Numbered from the stretch's first letter, positions 33,309-43,113 are shown. The stretch: 64,000 nt of DNA from Congregibacter variabilis (GCF_045689235.1 NZ_CP136864.1:1798001-1862000); one strand, 5' to 3'. The notes: generated from the sequence alone by a model not told the origin. Numbers and translations are program-made.

Positions 33309-34550
33309 TCAGACAGAGGGAGAGCGCTGACGATCACCAGCCAATGCAGAGACTGATGTCCCGTAGTCCCCCAAAAATTCATTGATATCCACGACGGCGT
33401 TTTCGCGCATGGACTTTTGTGCTGCACTGGCAACAATGATCGCCCAAAGCCCCTGCATCGCGGTAGCGCCATCAGCCTCGCTACCGGCCAAACGATCCAG
33501 AAAACACTCCTGGGCAAAAAACGTGGCGCCGCTATGACCGCTCTCTTCGATTGCCCGGGGGTAGCTCACGTCCACGGGCGTGTACAAAGGATGCCCTGTA
33601 ACTTCAAGCTGTAGAATACCCCTCGAAGGCTCGTCGCGTTTGAAGGTGGCATTCTCTGACGCCACAGCCCTGCCTTTGTCGCCAACCACCACCAGTTCCT
33701 CGTACAGCTCCTGACTGAACATGTTCAAGCAAAAGCTCGCGCGAATATCATTACAGTAATTGATGATCACAAACGCATGGTCATCAATGTCTGAGCGGTC
33801 ACCAGCGTAGTCGAAATCCAAAAAATTCACGGCCGCACCCCCGCTTGCATAAACGCTTTGGGGTAAAGCTCCGGCCATTTGGTTAATCAGGTCGAAGTAA
33901 TGGCAGCATTTTTCGACGAGAGTCCCGCCGGAGTAAACATTGAACTTATTCCACTGCTTCACCTTGTCCAAAAACTGCGGACGGTATTCCGACATGCTAA
34001 TGGTTTTAACGTCGCCCAGTGCCCTGTCGTTTTTGACCGCGGCAAACAGATCCACATACTGGGCTTTAAATCGGTATTGCATGCCCAGCTGAAACAAGCC
34101 CTGGTAGTCGCGCACCGCCTCCACCATAGACAGGGCATCTTGCAAACGGGTGGCCATAGGTTTCTCAACGAGCAGCGCTTTACCACTGCTTAGCGCCACT
34201 CTCACGAGTTCCCAGTGAGTGTAGTTGGGTGTACTGATGATCACCGCATCCACCGCCGGATCAGCAAAAACCGCCTCTAAACTTGGATAGTGGTACGGAG
34301 CTGGCTCTTTGAGCTGCACCATCTCATGACTCGCCAGCTCCAGACTCGCTGGCGACTGATCATAAATCCCCCGCAGTACCGTCCGGCCCAGCAGGTGAGC
34401 AACACGCATATGCTCCCGACCCATCATGCCCACGCCCACTATGGCCAGCCCCGGCCGGTCGTCAGCGCTTTTGACTCCAGGGTTCCCGGCAAGGTGCGCA
34501 GAAGCTCGCGCCGCCTTCAGACCAGATGATTCATCATAAAAATGCCTCAC
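33309..34550 (-). CDS. Gfo/Idh/MocA family oxidoreductase
   Basis: This 413-residue NAD(P)-dependent dehydrogenase begins with a Rossmann domain (LAIVGVGMMGREHMRVAHLLG) and has the conserved cofactor/substrate motif LLVEKPMATRLQDA with the EKP lysine. The second domain includes GGTLVEKCCHYFDLINQM, where the His is the family's catalytic residue. Members act on sugars, inositols and related polyols. It starts with an ATGA overlap with the sodium:solute symporter gene, so uptake and oxidation are translated together, which suggests that the symporter imports its substrate or a precursor. Confidence 0.9.
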   Translation of the reverse strand: MRHFYDESSGLKAARASAHLAGNPGVKSADDRPGLAIVGVGMMGREHMRVAHLLGRTVLRGIYDQSPASLELASHEMVQLKEPAPYHYPSLEAVFADPAVDAVIISTPNYTHWELVRVALSSGKALLVEKPMATRLQDALSMVEAVRDYQGLFQLGMQYRFKAQYVDLFAAVKNDRALGDVKTISMSEYRPQFLDKVKQWNKFNVYSGGTLVEKCCHYFDLINQMAGALPQSVYASGGAAVNFLDFDYAGDRSDIDDHAFVIINYCNDIRASFCLNMFSQELYEELVVVGDKGRAVASENATFKRDEPSRGILQLEVTGHPLYTPVDVSYPRAIEESGHSGATFFAQECFLDRLAGSEADGATAMQGLWAIIVASAAQKSMRENAVVDINEFLGDYGTSVSALAGDRQRSPSV

Positions 34551-36262
34551 ATCACACCTCGAGCCAATGCGTATTCTCGTCGTTTAAACCACCACCAAAC
34601 TGCGACATTCGCTAAGCCAAGCATGATGATCACGACATTGAATGTAATGCCAAAACCACCCACAAGACCCCAGGGTGAAAACAGCAGATACAGGGCAATC
34701 ACACATGAGGCGAGCGTGCTCGCACAGGGAATTGCGTAGGCCCAGGGCGTCATCTCCACAAGCGCTGAGCGAGGCATCTCAGCAGGCCTGGCACGGGGTC
34801 GGTAGGTCGATATCCAAAGCATAATGCCTACCTCTATAAAAAACAGGATCGCGTAAAGATGTAAAAAGTGGATGTCGATGAAGTCATCAAAAACGAACTG
34901 GCAAAGCCCGTAGGCAACCACATGAAACACGATGGCAATCTTTGCCCCCAGCGCCGGCACACGAACGGTAAAAAGCCCTACCAGTACAATGGCGATGACC
35001 GGAATGTTATAGAACCCCGAGAAAATGCGAATAATTTGCCACAGCCCCACCGGCGCAAACTGCAATAAGGGCGCAATAGAAAAGGAAAAGACAGCGATAA
35101 CCACGCTCGCAATCTTGGCGACGTGAACCATGTGTTTATCCGATACGGGGCGTTGCTTTAACGGCGCGTAGACATCCAGACAAAAAAGCGTGGCCGCACT
35201 GTTTAATAGCGAGTTAAAGGAGCTAAATACCGCACCGAGTAAAACCGCTAAAAAGAAACCCATGGCATATACCGGAAACACATCGCTGATGAGTCGTGGA
35301 TAAGCAAGATCAATCGATGAAAGACCCGGCCCATAGAGATGAAAAGCGATAACCCCGGGAATCATCATAAAAAATGGCACGAGCACTTTGAAGAATCCAG
35401 ACAGGAGCACCCCTTTTTGCCCGGCGGCAAGATTCCGGGCACCCAGCACCCGCTGAATGACATATTGGTTAGTGCACCAGTAAAAAAGGTTCGCAAGAAT
35501 CATTCCCGTAAACAGCGTTCCAAAGGGTGTGGGGGAATCCTGGCCACCGATGGCGTTGAGCTTCTGTGGGTACTCAGTGGCCACCGTCTGCAGCCCACTG
35601 ACGATACTCCCCTCGCCCAGCGCCGCAAATCCCAGAAGTGGAACCGCAATGCCAACGATCAGCAGCCCAAGCCCATTGAGTGTGTCAGACACCACAACGG
35701 CTTTGAGACCACCAAACACCGCATACATCGCGCCAATACAGCCGATGACAAAGATGGTTAAGACAAGCGACTGGCTATAGGACAGTTGCAGCATTGTCGG
35801 CAGATCAAACAGTTGCAAAACCGCGATAGAGCCCGAGTAGAGCACGCTGGGTATGGTGATCAGACCATAGCCAAACATGAACAACACAACCGTCATACGA
35901 CGAACGCTGTCGTCGTATCGGTCGTTCAAAAACTGAGGAAGAGTGACAAACGCGCCACGGAGATATCGGGGAAGAAACACGAACGCCATGGCAATGGTGG
36001 CAATTGCCGCGGTCACTTCCCAGGCCATACTGCTCATATCAAAGCCATAAGCAGAGCCATTAAGACCAATTAACTGCTCTGCGGAGAGATTTGTCAGCAA
36101 CAAAGAGCCTGCGATAAATGACGGACCCAGCCCTCGACCGGCCAGAAAGTAGCCGTCCTGAGTCGCCACTTCACCGCGGGTTTTTCGGTAAGACACCCAG
36201 GCGACCAGCGCCATAAAGCAGGCGCAGGTGAACAGCGTGCTGGCGATTTGCTCCGGTGTCAT
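34547..36262 (-). CDS. Sodium:solute symporter (SSS family)
   Basis: This 571-residue inner-membrane transporter has about 14 hydrophobic helices. The N-terminal half carries the SSS signatures DGYFLAGRGLGPSFIAGSLLLTNLSAEQLIGLNGSAYGFDM and, later, YAVFGGLKAVVVSDTLNGLGLL and FSSFNSLLNSAATLFCLDVY. It is nearest in style to the sugar branch (SGLT/YidK). Coupling to a Gfo/Idh/MocA gene also favours a sugar, polyol or glycoside as substrate. The Shine-Dalgarno before the ATG is weak, and 34 bases separate it from the acylase gene. Confidence 0.9.
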   Translation of the reverse strand: MTPEQIASTLFTCACFMALVAWVSYRKTRGEVATQDGYFLAGRGLGPSFIAGSLLLTNLSAEQLIGLNGSAYGFDMSSMAWEVTAAIATIAMAFVFLPRYLRGAFVTLPQFLNDRYDDSVRRMTVVLFMFGYGLITIPSVLYSGSIAVLQLFDLPTMLQLSYSQSLVLTIFVIGCIGAMYAVFGGLKAVVVSDTLNGLGLLIVGIAVPLLGFAALGEGSIVSGLQTVATEYPQKLNAIGGQDSPTPFGTLFTGMILANLFYWCTNQYVIQRVLGARNLAAGQKGVLLSGFFKVLVPFFMMIPGVIAFHLYGPGLSSIDLAYPRLISDVFPVYAMGFFLAVLLGAVFSSFNSLLNSAATLFCLDVYAPLKQRPVSDKHMVHVAKIASVVIAVFSFSIAPLLQFAPVGLWQIIRIFSGFYNIPVIAIVLVGLFTVRVPALGAKIAIVFHVVAYGLCQFVFDDFIDIHFLHLYAILFFIEVGIMLWISTYRPRARPAEMPRSALVEMTPWAYAIPCASTLASCVIALYLLFSPWGLVGGFGITFNVVIIMLGLANVAVWWWFKRREYALARGVM

Positions 36263-36296
36263 CGGGCCGAGTTAAGCCTGCGCGCCCTCATCAGGT

Positions 36297-38504
36297 TCAC
36301 TGCTCGCCCGGGTGGTACTGTCGGACCGCCCGTGCCTCCACGTCCTCGCGATAAAAAGCCACGTCTTTAAAGTTGCGATCAACATAGGCTTGCGCCTGAT
36401 CATAAAAATGTGGCGAACCCGGATTCCCGCTTTGACCACCGGCAAGAATACTCTTGGCCCGGACCTTATCGCCGAACTCCACTACCGCCACAAAGCTGTT
36501 GCCCGAAACACCGTAGATACGCTTGGTATCGCGGCGCACGGCCCGATAGGACGCCAGGGCACCCCAGTCGCCAGAGGCGAGGCCTACGGGCAGACTGGGC
36601 TTTTCGTCATCAAAGGCCAAGTTGATGTCGCCGGATAAACGCTGGAAGCGATTGATCTCGCCCCAGGGAATGTCCCAGCTACCAAAATCGTTTTGCAGAC
36701 GGCTCACAGCCGAGGCGAACACCGACAAACGCTCTGCGTAGGAGGACTCAGCGCCAAAATAATTAATCAGGGACATTCTTCGAAGTCCCTGAGGGTTCTG
36801 ACCATCCTCACGAAACTGCATCCCATAGAAATATGCCAGTGACATGGGCACGGAATCCTTGCTGACTCGCAGATCCCAATCGCGTAGAGCATCGATGGCA
36901 GGCGCCAACAGCGGATACTCACCACCCTGAGCGTCGTAGGCGTCTATGAGTCCGGGAATAAGCGCTTCGAATCCCGGCAGGTAACTGTCGTAGGCCAGAT
37001 CCAACAGTCCATCAAGAGTCAGATCCGAGGCATCTTTGAGCACGCGCTGGGCGTGAATACCGCGGAAGTTCTCCGCATCCGGAGCCATGTACGTCGGATA
37101 GTTCTGCGGATCAGGACTGTACTCCCCCGCAGCGGTAAACGGCGTAGAGTTGCAGTTTTGCAGCCAGCCATTGGGTGGATTCGTCACCGTCACAATCTCA
37201 TCAATACTGTGCAGTCCCAACCAGTCAGTCGCGGGGTTACTCCCATCCACGGGTCTTGCGAAATCGAACTGGGGATTGCGCTTTGGAATGAAGTTCCCGT
37301 GATAGTAAGCAATGTTGCCGGATGAGTCTGCGTAGACAGTATTATTCGACGAATTGGTGCGCAGATCCATCATGGCGTTAAAACCCTCGAGCCCATCCTT
37401 CTTGCTGCGTACGTAGGATTGCTCCAGTGCCGTAACCGGATCCCAATTGATCCGGGTAGCCACCCACTTACCATCCAGCATGTGAGTAATGGGTCCATGA
37501 TGAGTGCGGTACGTTGGAAAGCTACGCTCAGCCATAGAGTCGCCATCTTTGTAACGCAGCGTCACCTGGGAAACCTCTACCGGACGCAGCTCGTCCCCGT
37601 AGCGGTACATCAGCTGACCATCAGCACCCTCGACGACCTCCTCGACAAACTCGTCCATAAAATCCACGCCGGTAGATGTGTGCATCCAACCGGTATGTTC
37701 GTTAAAGCCCTGGTACACAAAGAATTGCCCCCAGGTTACAGCGCCGTAGGCATTCAAACCCTCTTCGCTGACAACATGCACCTCGCCACGAAAATACAGA
37801 GAGGTATGCGGATTGATCAGCAGCATTGCGTTACCTGAGCGTGTTCGATCCCCGGCGACGGCAAAGCCGTTAGAACCCAGGTGCTGCTCGTAGCCAAGCG
37901 TGGGCGCCCGCGCCTGCTCCATAGCGGCCACGCTCACTGAGCGACCCTCGCCATAAAAAGCCCGAATACCATCCAGGGGGATTTGCTCTATGTCACCACC
38001 AATAGATCCTTCAAAAAAGAACATGGGCATCCAGGGTTCGAAGTGGCTCAAGACCTTGGGTGTCACCTCAGGGTGTGTTGCAAGGTAGTAATTAAGTCCA
38101 TCAGCAAAGGCATCACACAAGGCCTGAAGCCAGTCGGGCGCTGCCGCGTAGGCCGCCTTGGCGTCTTCCGTGGACATATAGAGCCGTGCTCTTAAGTCAC
38201 TGAAAAGCGCCTCTTCGCCCTCTGCTTCGGCCAGTCGCCCAATTGCCCAGTAATAATTGCGCTCCACCCGAGGAAAGTCGTCTTCCGCCTGAGCGTACAA
38301 AAGACCAAACACTGCATTAGCATCTGTCTTGGCGTAGATATGCGGCACACCAAAATCATCCCGAATAATCGTGACCGTTTGGGCGCGTGCGGCTAAACGT
38401 GCAAGCTCCGGGTCAACGACAGTGCTGTCCTTGCCTGCGCAAGCCCCAAGAAAGCCGAGCAAGCTCAAAACCACTAGCCATCGATACGCTACATACACTT
38501 TCAT
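36297..38504 (-). CDS. Penicillin-acylase family lipoprotein (Ntn hydrolase)
   Basis: This 735-residue precursor has the lipobox LGAC at the end of its signal, so it is predicted to be lipid-anchored outside the cytoplasm. The alpha chain starts after VTIIRDDFGVPHIYAKTDANAVFGLLYAQAEDDF. The autocatalytic junction is HLGSNGFAVAG, where Ser211 becomes the N-terminal nucleophile of the beta chain. NSSNNTVYADSSGNIAYYHGN and the closing ILAGGQSGNPGSPHFYDQ are also diagnostic. The family removes acyl groups from beta-lactams, acyl-homoserine lactones and other N-acyl compounds. Position before the symporter suggests it deacylates an extracellular compound whose product is then imported. AGGAA precedes the ATG. 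Confidence 0.9.
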   Translation of the reverse strand: MKVYVAYRWLVVLSLLGFLGACAGKDSTVVDPELARLAARAQTVTIIRDDFGVPHIYAKTDANAVFGLLYAQAEDDFPRVERNYYWAIGRLAEAEGEEALFSDLRARLYMSTEDAKAAYAAAPDWLQALCDAFADGLNYYLATHPEVTPKVLSHFEPWMPMFFFEGSIGGDIEQIPLDGIRAFYGEGRSVSVAAMEQARAPTLGYEQHLGSNGFAVAGDRTRSGNAMLLINPHTSLYFRGEVHVVSEEGLNAYGAVTWGQFFVYQGFNEHTGWMHTSTGVDFMDEFVEEVVEGADGQLMYRYGDELRPVEVSQVTLRYKDGDSMAERSFPTYRTHHGPITHMLDGKWVATRINWDPVTALEQSYVRSKKDGLEGFNAMMDLRTNSSNNTVYADSSGNIAYYHGNFIPKRNPQFDFARPVDGSNPATDWLGLHSIDEIVTVTNPPNGWLQNCNSTPFTAAGEYSPDPQNYPTYMAPDAENFRGIHAQRVLKDASDLTLDGLLDLAYDSYLPGFEALIPGLIDAYDAQGGEYPLLAPAIDALRDWDLRVSKDSVPMSLAYFYGMQFREDGQNPQGLRRMSLINYFGAESSYAERLSVFASAVSRLQNDFGSWDIPWGEINRFQRLSGDINLAFDDEKPSLPVGLASGDWGALASYRAVRRDTKRIYGVSGNSFVAVVEFGDKVRAKSILAGGQSGNPGSPHFYDQAQAYVDRNFKDVAFYREDVEARAVRQYHPGEQ

Positions 38505-38524
38505 TTCACTGATTCCTGTTCAAT

Positions 38525-38785
38525 TTATGCTGGATTGGGGGCCACGCCAGCGCCCGCTGGCTCCCCATTCTCAATAACTCGCCCTGCTCGGCAGTCCTCT
38601 TCGACAGCTACGATACGTGCCATTGCCTGACGCTTTTTGTCGCCCTGAGGCGAAAAAACATAAGCCTCGTTATATTTGTTATACAGATCCTGAGCCACAA
38701 GGCAGGGAAACTCGGCCTCGGGCAAATCACCGATGCACGCACTCAGCACGAGGGTGATCGTCGAGAGCCCTATCAGTCGACCCAT
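38525..38785 (-). CDS. Small hypothetical lipoprotein
   Basis: This 86-residue protein has a short signal and the lipobox LSAC at residues 14-17. The mature part is polar and contains two further cysteines (FPCLVAQDLYNKYNEAYVF; EEDCRAGR), which could form a disulfide. I know no family. It lies 20 bases before the acylase gene and is probably the first gene of the seven-gene operon. It may be a small partner of the acylase lipoprotein. Confidence 0.7.
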   Translation of the reverse strand: MGRLIGLSTITLVLSACIGDLPEAEFPCLVAQDLYNKYNEAYVFSPQGDKKRQAMARIVAVEEDCRAGRVIENGEPAGAGVAPNPA

Positions 38786-38990
38786 AAGCTACCTACTCCA
38801 TCCATCACTCGTCACTGTGCAACGCCGGCGTTTTTTATCGACCCTCAGAATACTCAGTTCGCTGACTGATTGGCAGGGCGATATGCACGCACAGGGGATT
38901 GGATTGGCGATTGCATAAGCGTCGTGGATAAATCAGCATAGCGCCTGCTGGATAAGATCCGACCCACCTTACATAAAAAGGACCTGAGTC

Positions 38991-39962
38991 ATGAAGACAC
39001 GCATCACTGAACTGCTGGGCATCGAGCACCCGATTATCCAAGGTGGCATGCACTATGTGGGCTTCGCAGAACTGGCAGCGGCAGTGTCTAATGCTGGCGG
39101 CCTTGGAATCATTACCGGACTTACACAAAAAACGCCTGAAGATCTCGCTAATGAGATTGCCCGCTGCAAGGAAATGACCGACAAACCCTTTGGCGTAAAC
39201 GTGACGTTCCTTCCGGTGGTGAATGCCCCGGATTATCCCGGCATCATCAAAGTAATTATCGATGGCGGAGTAAAGGTTGTAGAGACAGCCGGGAACAATC
39301 CCGCCGAGTACCTGCCCGCGCTTAAAGAAGCTGGCATCAAGGTGATCCATAAATGCACGGCGGTTCGCCATGCACTTAAGGCCCAAAAAATCGGCTGCGA
39401 TGCGGTCTCTGTTGATGGTTTTGAGTGCGGCGGACATCCGGGTGAGGACGACATCCCCAATATGATCCTCCTCCCTCGTGCCGCAGACGAGCTCGAAATA
39501 CCTTTTGTGTCGTCGGGGGGGATGGCGGACGCGCGCTCTCTGGTTGCGTCTCTGGCTATGGGCGCCGACGGTATGAATATGGGCACACGCTTCTTGGCAA
39601 CTAAAGAAGCACCGGTGCACGACAACGTCAAACAGGCCATCCTTGAAGCCACCGAGCTGGACACGCGACTGGTGATGCGTCCGCTTCGTAACACCGAGCG
39701 TGTGCTGAACAATCCAGCGGTGGAACGTATTCTGGCGACAGAAAAGGCCCGGGGCAAAGAGCTGGAGTTTGGCGATATCGCCGCAGAAGTCGCTGGCGTA
39801 TACCCCCGGGTAATGATGGACGGCGACGTTGAGTGCGGGGCCTGGTCCTGCGGCATGGTGGCCGGCCTTATCCACGACATTCCAAGCTGTGAGGATTTGA
39901 TTAGCCGGATCATGGCTGATGCCGAGCAAATGATCCGCCAGCGCCTGACCGGCATGCTCTAA
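38991..39962 (+). CDS. Nitronate monooxygenase-like FMN oxidoreductase
   Basis: This 323-residue TIM-barrel flavoprotein is of the NPD/nitronate monooxygenase family. Diagnostic stretches are HPIIQGGMHYVG, GGLGIITG, GVNVTFLP, DGFECGGHPGEDDIPN, FVSSGGMADARSLVASLAMGADGMNMGTRF and HDNVKQAI. Members oxidise nitronates or act as NADH:quinone or enoyl reductases; the reaction is not certain here. AAAAGGA precedes the ATG at 38991. The 205-base gap upstream (38786-38990), shared with the divergent acylase operon, shows no promoter I can support. Confidence 0.88.
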   Translation: MKTRITELLGIEHPIIQGGMHYVGFAELAAAVSNAGGLGIITGLTQKTPEDLANEIARCKEMTDKPFGVNVTFLPVVNAPDYPGIIKVIIDGGVKVVETAGNNPAEYLPALKEAGIKVIHKCTAVRHALKAQKIGCDAVSVDGFECGGHPGEDDIPNMILLPRAADELEIPFVSSGGMADARSLVASLAMGADGMNMGTRFLATKEAPVHDNVKQAILEATELDTRLVMRPLRNTERVLNNPAVERILATEKARGKELEFGDIAAEVAGVYPRVMMDGDVECGAWSCGMVAGLIHDIPSCEDLISRIMADAEQMIRQRLTGML

Positions 39963-40007
39963 GTAGTCGCCCTTGCCCTAAGCTAACAAACCAACGTTCA
40001 TCCAGCT

Positions 40008-40904
40008 ATGAATAACGATCTCGACACGATGATGTTTGCCCGCATAGCGGGCATTCTGTTTCCCATTGTCGCTATCGTAATCGCGGGATTTTTGTACGGC
40101 CGCAAGCACAATCCAGAGATGTCAGTGGCGAACCGGCTGAACATGGATGTCTTTGTGCCAGCGCTCATCCTGGGCGCGATGATGAGTAAAAGCTTTGATC
40201 CCAGTCGTTATGCGGGTCTGGCAGCAGGGGCTGCACTGATCGTGCTTAGCAGCGGACTTCTGGCCCGACCACTGGCGCGGATACTGGGTATCGAATGGCG
40301 GACCTTCGTGCCGCCGATGATGTTTAATAATTCTGCAAACATCGGCATTCCCCTGGCCGTATTGGCGTGGGGCGATGAAGCCTTGGCGGCCGCGGTAATC
40401 CTCTACAGCGTGTCTAATGTCCTGCACTTTTCGGTCGGCCTGCACATGCTCGATCGAGACGCGCAGATCAAAACACTTTGGCGTAACCCTACTCTGGTGG
40501 CGGTGTTCATGGGTCTGGGGATTTCTCTACTAAAGATACCCATATGGCCTCCCCTGGTCGAAGCCTTGCAGTTGATGGGCAATGTAGCAGTTCCGCTCCT
40601 GCTGTTTGCTCTGGGAGTGCGCATGAGGGAAGTTCGCTTTGACGCATTAACCGCCCCACTGCTGGGCGCATTTGTAAAACCGGCGCTGGGCATGCTTCTG
40701 GCTTGGAGCTTTGCCACAGTGCTGGGACTCAAGCAACAAGACACGGCCATGCTGATTATCTTTGGCGCGCTCCCGCCGGCCGTCATGAACTTTCTGTTTG
40801 CAGAGCGTTACAACCAGGATCCCCAGCGGGTCGCCGCCATCGTGCTCATTGGCAATCTGGCATCACTTATCATTTTGCCACTGGCTCTGGGACTGGTCCT
40901 GTAA
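40008..40904 (+). CDS. AEC family transporter
   Basis: This 298-residue membrane protein has about ten helices in two halves. Family features are VFVPALILGAMMSKSF early, MMFNNSANIGIPLAVLAWGDEALAAAVILYSVSNVLHFSVG in the middle and GALPPAVMNFLFAERYNQDPQRVAAIVLIGNLASLIILP near the end. AEC members move malate, auxin-like acids or other organic anions. It begins 45 bases after the flavin oxidoreductase gene on the same strand. Confidence 0.9.
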   Translation: MNNDLDTMMFARIAGILFPIVAIVIAGFLYGRKHNPEMSVANRLNMDVFVPALILGAMMSKSFDPSRYAGLAAGAALIVLSSGLLARPLARILGIEWRTFVPPMMFNNSANIGIPLAVLAWGDEALAAAVILYSVSNVLHFSVGLHMLDRDAQIKTLWRNPTLVAVFMGLGISLLKIPIWPPLVEALQLMGNVAVPLLLFALGVRMREVRFDALTAPLLGAFVKPALGMLLAWSFATVLGLKQQDTAMLIIFGALPPAVMNFLFAERYNQDPQRVAAIVLIGNLASLIILPLALGLVL

Positions 40905-41014
40905 GTTCGGGCGTCGACATGAAGTGCATCGGCTGGCGCTGTTAATGCCGACGCTTGACCTGACTCACCAAGTGCTAGAGGGTGCATATTCTTTATTGGC
41001 CACAGGACAAACAC

Positions 41015-41704
41015 ATGCCTTGCGTATTGATCACCGGGGTTAACCGCGGTCTGGGATTAGAGTTCATCAAACAGTATGTCGCTGCAGGCTGGACCGTCAT
41101 AGGCACCTGTCGTAACCCTGAGGGCGCTAGCGAAGCACAGGCGCTGGCAGCTAGCTCTCCCAATCTCAGCCTGCACAAACTTGATGTCAGCGACTTCGAC
41201 GCCGTCGCTGCGCTGGCCGAGACGCTAAAAAACGTTCCTATAGATGTGCTGATCCTCAATGCCGGAATGATGGCTGAGCGAACCGGGCTGGGAACATTCA
41301 ACGCTGAGGATTTTCTACAGGTACTCAACGTTAACGTCGTCGCGCCCGCCATGTTTATTCAGGCTTTTGCTGAACATGTCGCTGCCAGCGAGCAAAAAGT
41401 CATAGTAGGCATGGGCAGCACCCTGGGCAGCATTGCGGGAAACACCAGTGGCGGCATGTACAGCTACAGAAGCTCCAAAGCCGCACTGCATGCGATCATG
41501 CGTACAGCCAGCGTTGATTTGAAAGACAAGGGCATCACCGCTATTGCCATGCACCCGGGCTGGGTGGCCACGGACATGGGTGGCGAGGGCGCAGACATTC
41601 AAAGCAGCGAATCCATCTCGGGCATGATGTCGGTGATTGATGGATTGAGCCTGAGCGATAGCGGAAGACTTCTTACCTATGCAGGTAAAGAATTGCCCTG
41701 GTAG
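41015..41704 (+). CDS. SDR family oxidoreductase (csgA/C-factor-like)
   Basis: This 229-residue short-chain dehydrogenase starts MPCVLITGVNRGLGLEFIKQYVAAGW, with the cofactor loop GVNRGLG, and continues with LILNAGMM and the active-site YRSSK after a Ser in GSTLGSI. The end AMHPGWVATDMGG is also canonical. The RGLGLEF form is that of the C-factor/carbonyl-reductase-like group. I chose the ATG at 41015, preceded by GGAC, over an upstream ATG at 40982. Substrate unknown. Confidence 0.88.
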   Translation: MPCVLITGVNRGLGLEFIKQYVAAGWTVIGTCRNPEGASEAQALAASSPNLSLHKLDVSDFDAVAALAETLKNVPIDVLILNAGMMAERTGLGTFNAEDFLQVLNVNVVAPAMFIQAFAEHVAASEQKVIVGMGSTLGSIAGNTSGGMYSYRSSKAALHAIMRTASVDLKDKGITAIAMHPGWVATDMGGEGADIQSSESISGMMSVIDGLSLSDSGRLLTYAGKELPW

Positions 41705-41761
41705 GGCGATCTAAGCCACCATGTTCAAAGATAGCCAACAATAACTAGATGGAGAGCAGAT

Positions 41762-42154
41762 ATGACACCCTTACTAACTCTTGTTGTTTACATGACCATG
41801 CTGACGTTCCTTGCGATCATGCTCGGCGCGTTTCTCAGAAATCGCGAGTGGACCCCCGAAGGACTTAAGGCTGGGCTCAGCAATCGTGACGACATACCCG
41901 AAGCAACCCCCTTAGGCGGACGCGCAGAGCGGGCAGCTAACAACTCCATCGAAGCACTAATTATGTTTGTGCCTCTGGCACTCGTGGCACAGATAGCAGG
42001 CAGTGCCGAAGCCGTCATAGGCGGAGCGACTATTTTTATCTGGGCACGAGTCGCTTACTTACCCATCTATCTTGTAGGCATCCCCTACCTTCGCAGTCTC
42101 GTTTGGGCGGTAGGCGTAGTGGGCCTCGCCATGATGGCAATGGCACTACTGTAG
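41762..42154 (+). CDS. MAPEG family membrane protein
   Basis: This 130-residue protein has four hydrophobic helices and the MAPEG pattern GGRAERAANNSIEALIMFVPLALVA, with the conserved RAxxNxxE stretch that contacts glutathione in eukaryotic relatives. Bacterial members are mostly uncharacterised. GGAG lies seven bases before the ATG. It is followed after 16 bases by the TM2 protein gene and may head a five-gene run that includes a two-component system. Confidence 0.85.
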   Translation: MTPLLTLVVYMTMLTFLAIMLGAFLRNREWTPEGLKAGLSNRDDIPEATPLGGRAERAANNSIEALIMFVPLALVAQIAGSAEAVIGGATIFIWARVAYLPIYLVGIPYLRSLVWAVGVVGLAMMAMALL

Positions 42155-42170
42155 GCCTCAATGTATTAGT

Positions 42171-43112
42171 GTGGAGTCGCACAAACCCCGCCGGGATGCA
42201 GATTTCTCTCGCGCGGTGCTGGAGGAGCTTTACCGCTACCCACTAAAGCGTCGGGAGATTGCCTGGATACTCTGGGCCTTAACCGGCCTAGTGGGGGGCC
42301 ATCGCTTTTATCTTGATAGACCCGCAACGGCTCTTGCAATGGCCGTCACCGCCGGTGGCGGCCTTGTCTGGTGGATCGCCGACTTTTTCTTCATTCCCAA
42401 AATGCTTCGGTCTTTCAATGATGACCAAACAGCTCGAAAACACAGTGGACAGCCACCCCGAGCACTATCATTTATGCCGCCAAGTCGCGGCATGGCCCTA
42501 CCACCTCGACCAGACTGGATAGAAAAGCGCAGTGGCCGATCACGGTTATCCGGTGATCTTATTGTGCTGGTGCTGGCAGGCATCGGCGTGGGGGCAATCT
42601 CCTCGAATACCGGTAACTTCGAACCGGTCATCGCCATAGTTGCTCTTAGCGCGATCACCTTACTGGGAGCGCGCTGGGACGCGCTGGCGACCACCCCGAT
42701 CTTGCGAAATTTCGATCGCTGGAGTCATCGACTTCGACTGTACTACTACGTGAACGACCCCGGCGGCCCTGTAACCCTGTTCTTTCGGCCGATCCTTGGA
42801 CTGATCACTGCACCCTTTCGAAAACGCGCGAGGGCCGAGGCATGGCTCTATCTGCAAATCGGCCTGTGGTTCACCATCATATTTACCGGAATGGATGTGC
42901 TTGAGGCAATCACTATTGATGCTCAAGGCCTAAGCATCCACCCCATGGATTTTCTGGCTGATGTGGCAGTAACCTTGGTTTCGATCTATGCCTTTGCAGC
43001 ACCCATCGGTGCCATCCTGACAACCTACGTACTGCTGGAACGCCGTGACCTGATTGTATGGGCGTTAAGCTGCATAACCCTTGCTGCCATTTATTTTGGG
43101 ACAGGGCTCTAG
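42171..43112 (+). CDS. TM2-domain membrane protein
   Basis: This 313-residue inner-membrane protein begins with a basic cytoplasmic stretch, then a TM2 domain (LTGLVGGHRFYLDRPATALAM, then GGGLVWWIADFFFIP). A second part has four more hydrophobic helices, with the PVTLFFRPILGLITAPFRKRARAEAWLYLQ segment between. The start is GTG at 42171, just after a stop. The gene ends one base before the response-regulator start, which suggests that the protein and the two-component system are made together. No function is established; the second half is unfamiliar. Confidence 0.8.
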   Translation: MESHKPRRDADFSRAVLEELYRYPLKRREIAWILWALTGLVGGHRFYLDRPATALAMAVTAGGGLVWWIADFFFIPKMLRSFNDDQTARKHSGQPPRALSFMPPSRGMALPPRPDWIEKRSGRSRLSGDLIVLVLAGIGVGAISSNTGNFEPVIAIVALSAITLLGARWDALATTPILRNFDRWSHRLRLYYYVNDPGGPVTLFFRPILGLITAPFRKRARAEAWLYLQIGLWFTIIFTGMDVLEAITIDAQGLSIHPMDFLADVAVTLVSIYAFAAPIGAILTTYVLLERRDLIVWALSCITLAAIYFGTGL

Positions 43113-43113
43113 T

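Noticed and set aside
38832..38847. AACGCCGGCGTT followed by T run as a terminator
   Set aside because: The stem is only about four bases, and no plus-strand gene ends there; it faces the wrong way for the acylase operon.
38835..39929. 364-codon open frame opposite the nitronate monooxygenase-like gene
   Set aside because: Rich in Cys, His and Arg with no domain features; a shadow of the well-supported plus-strand gene.
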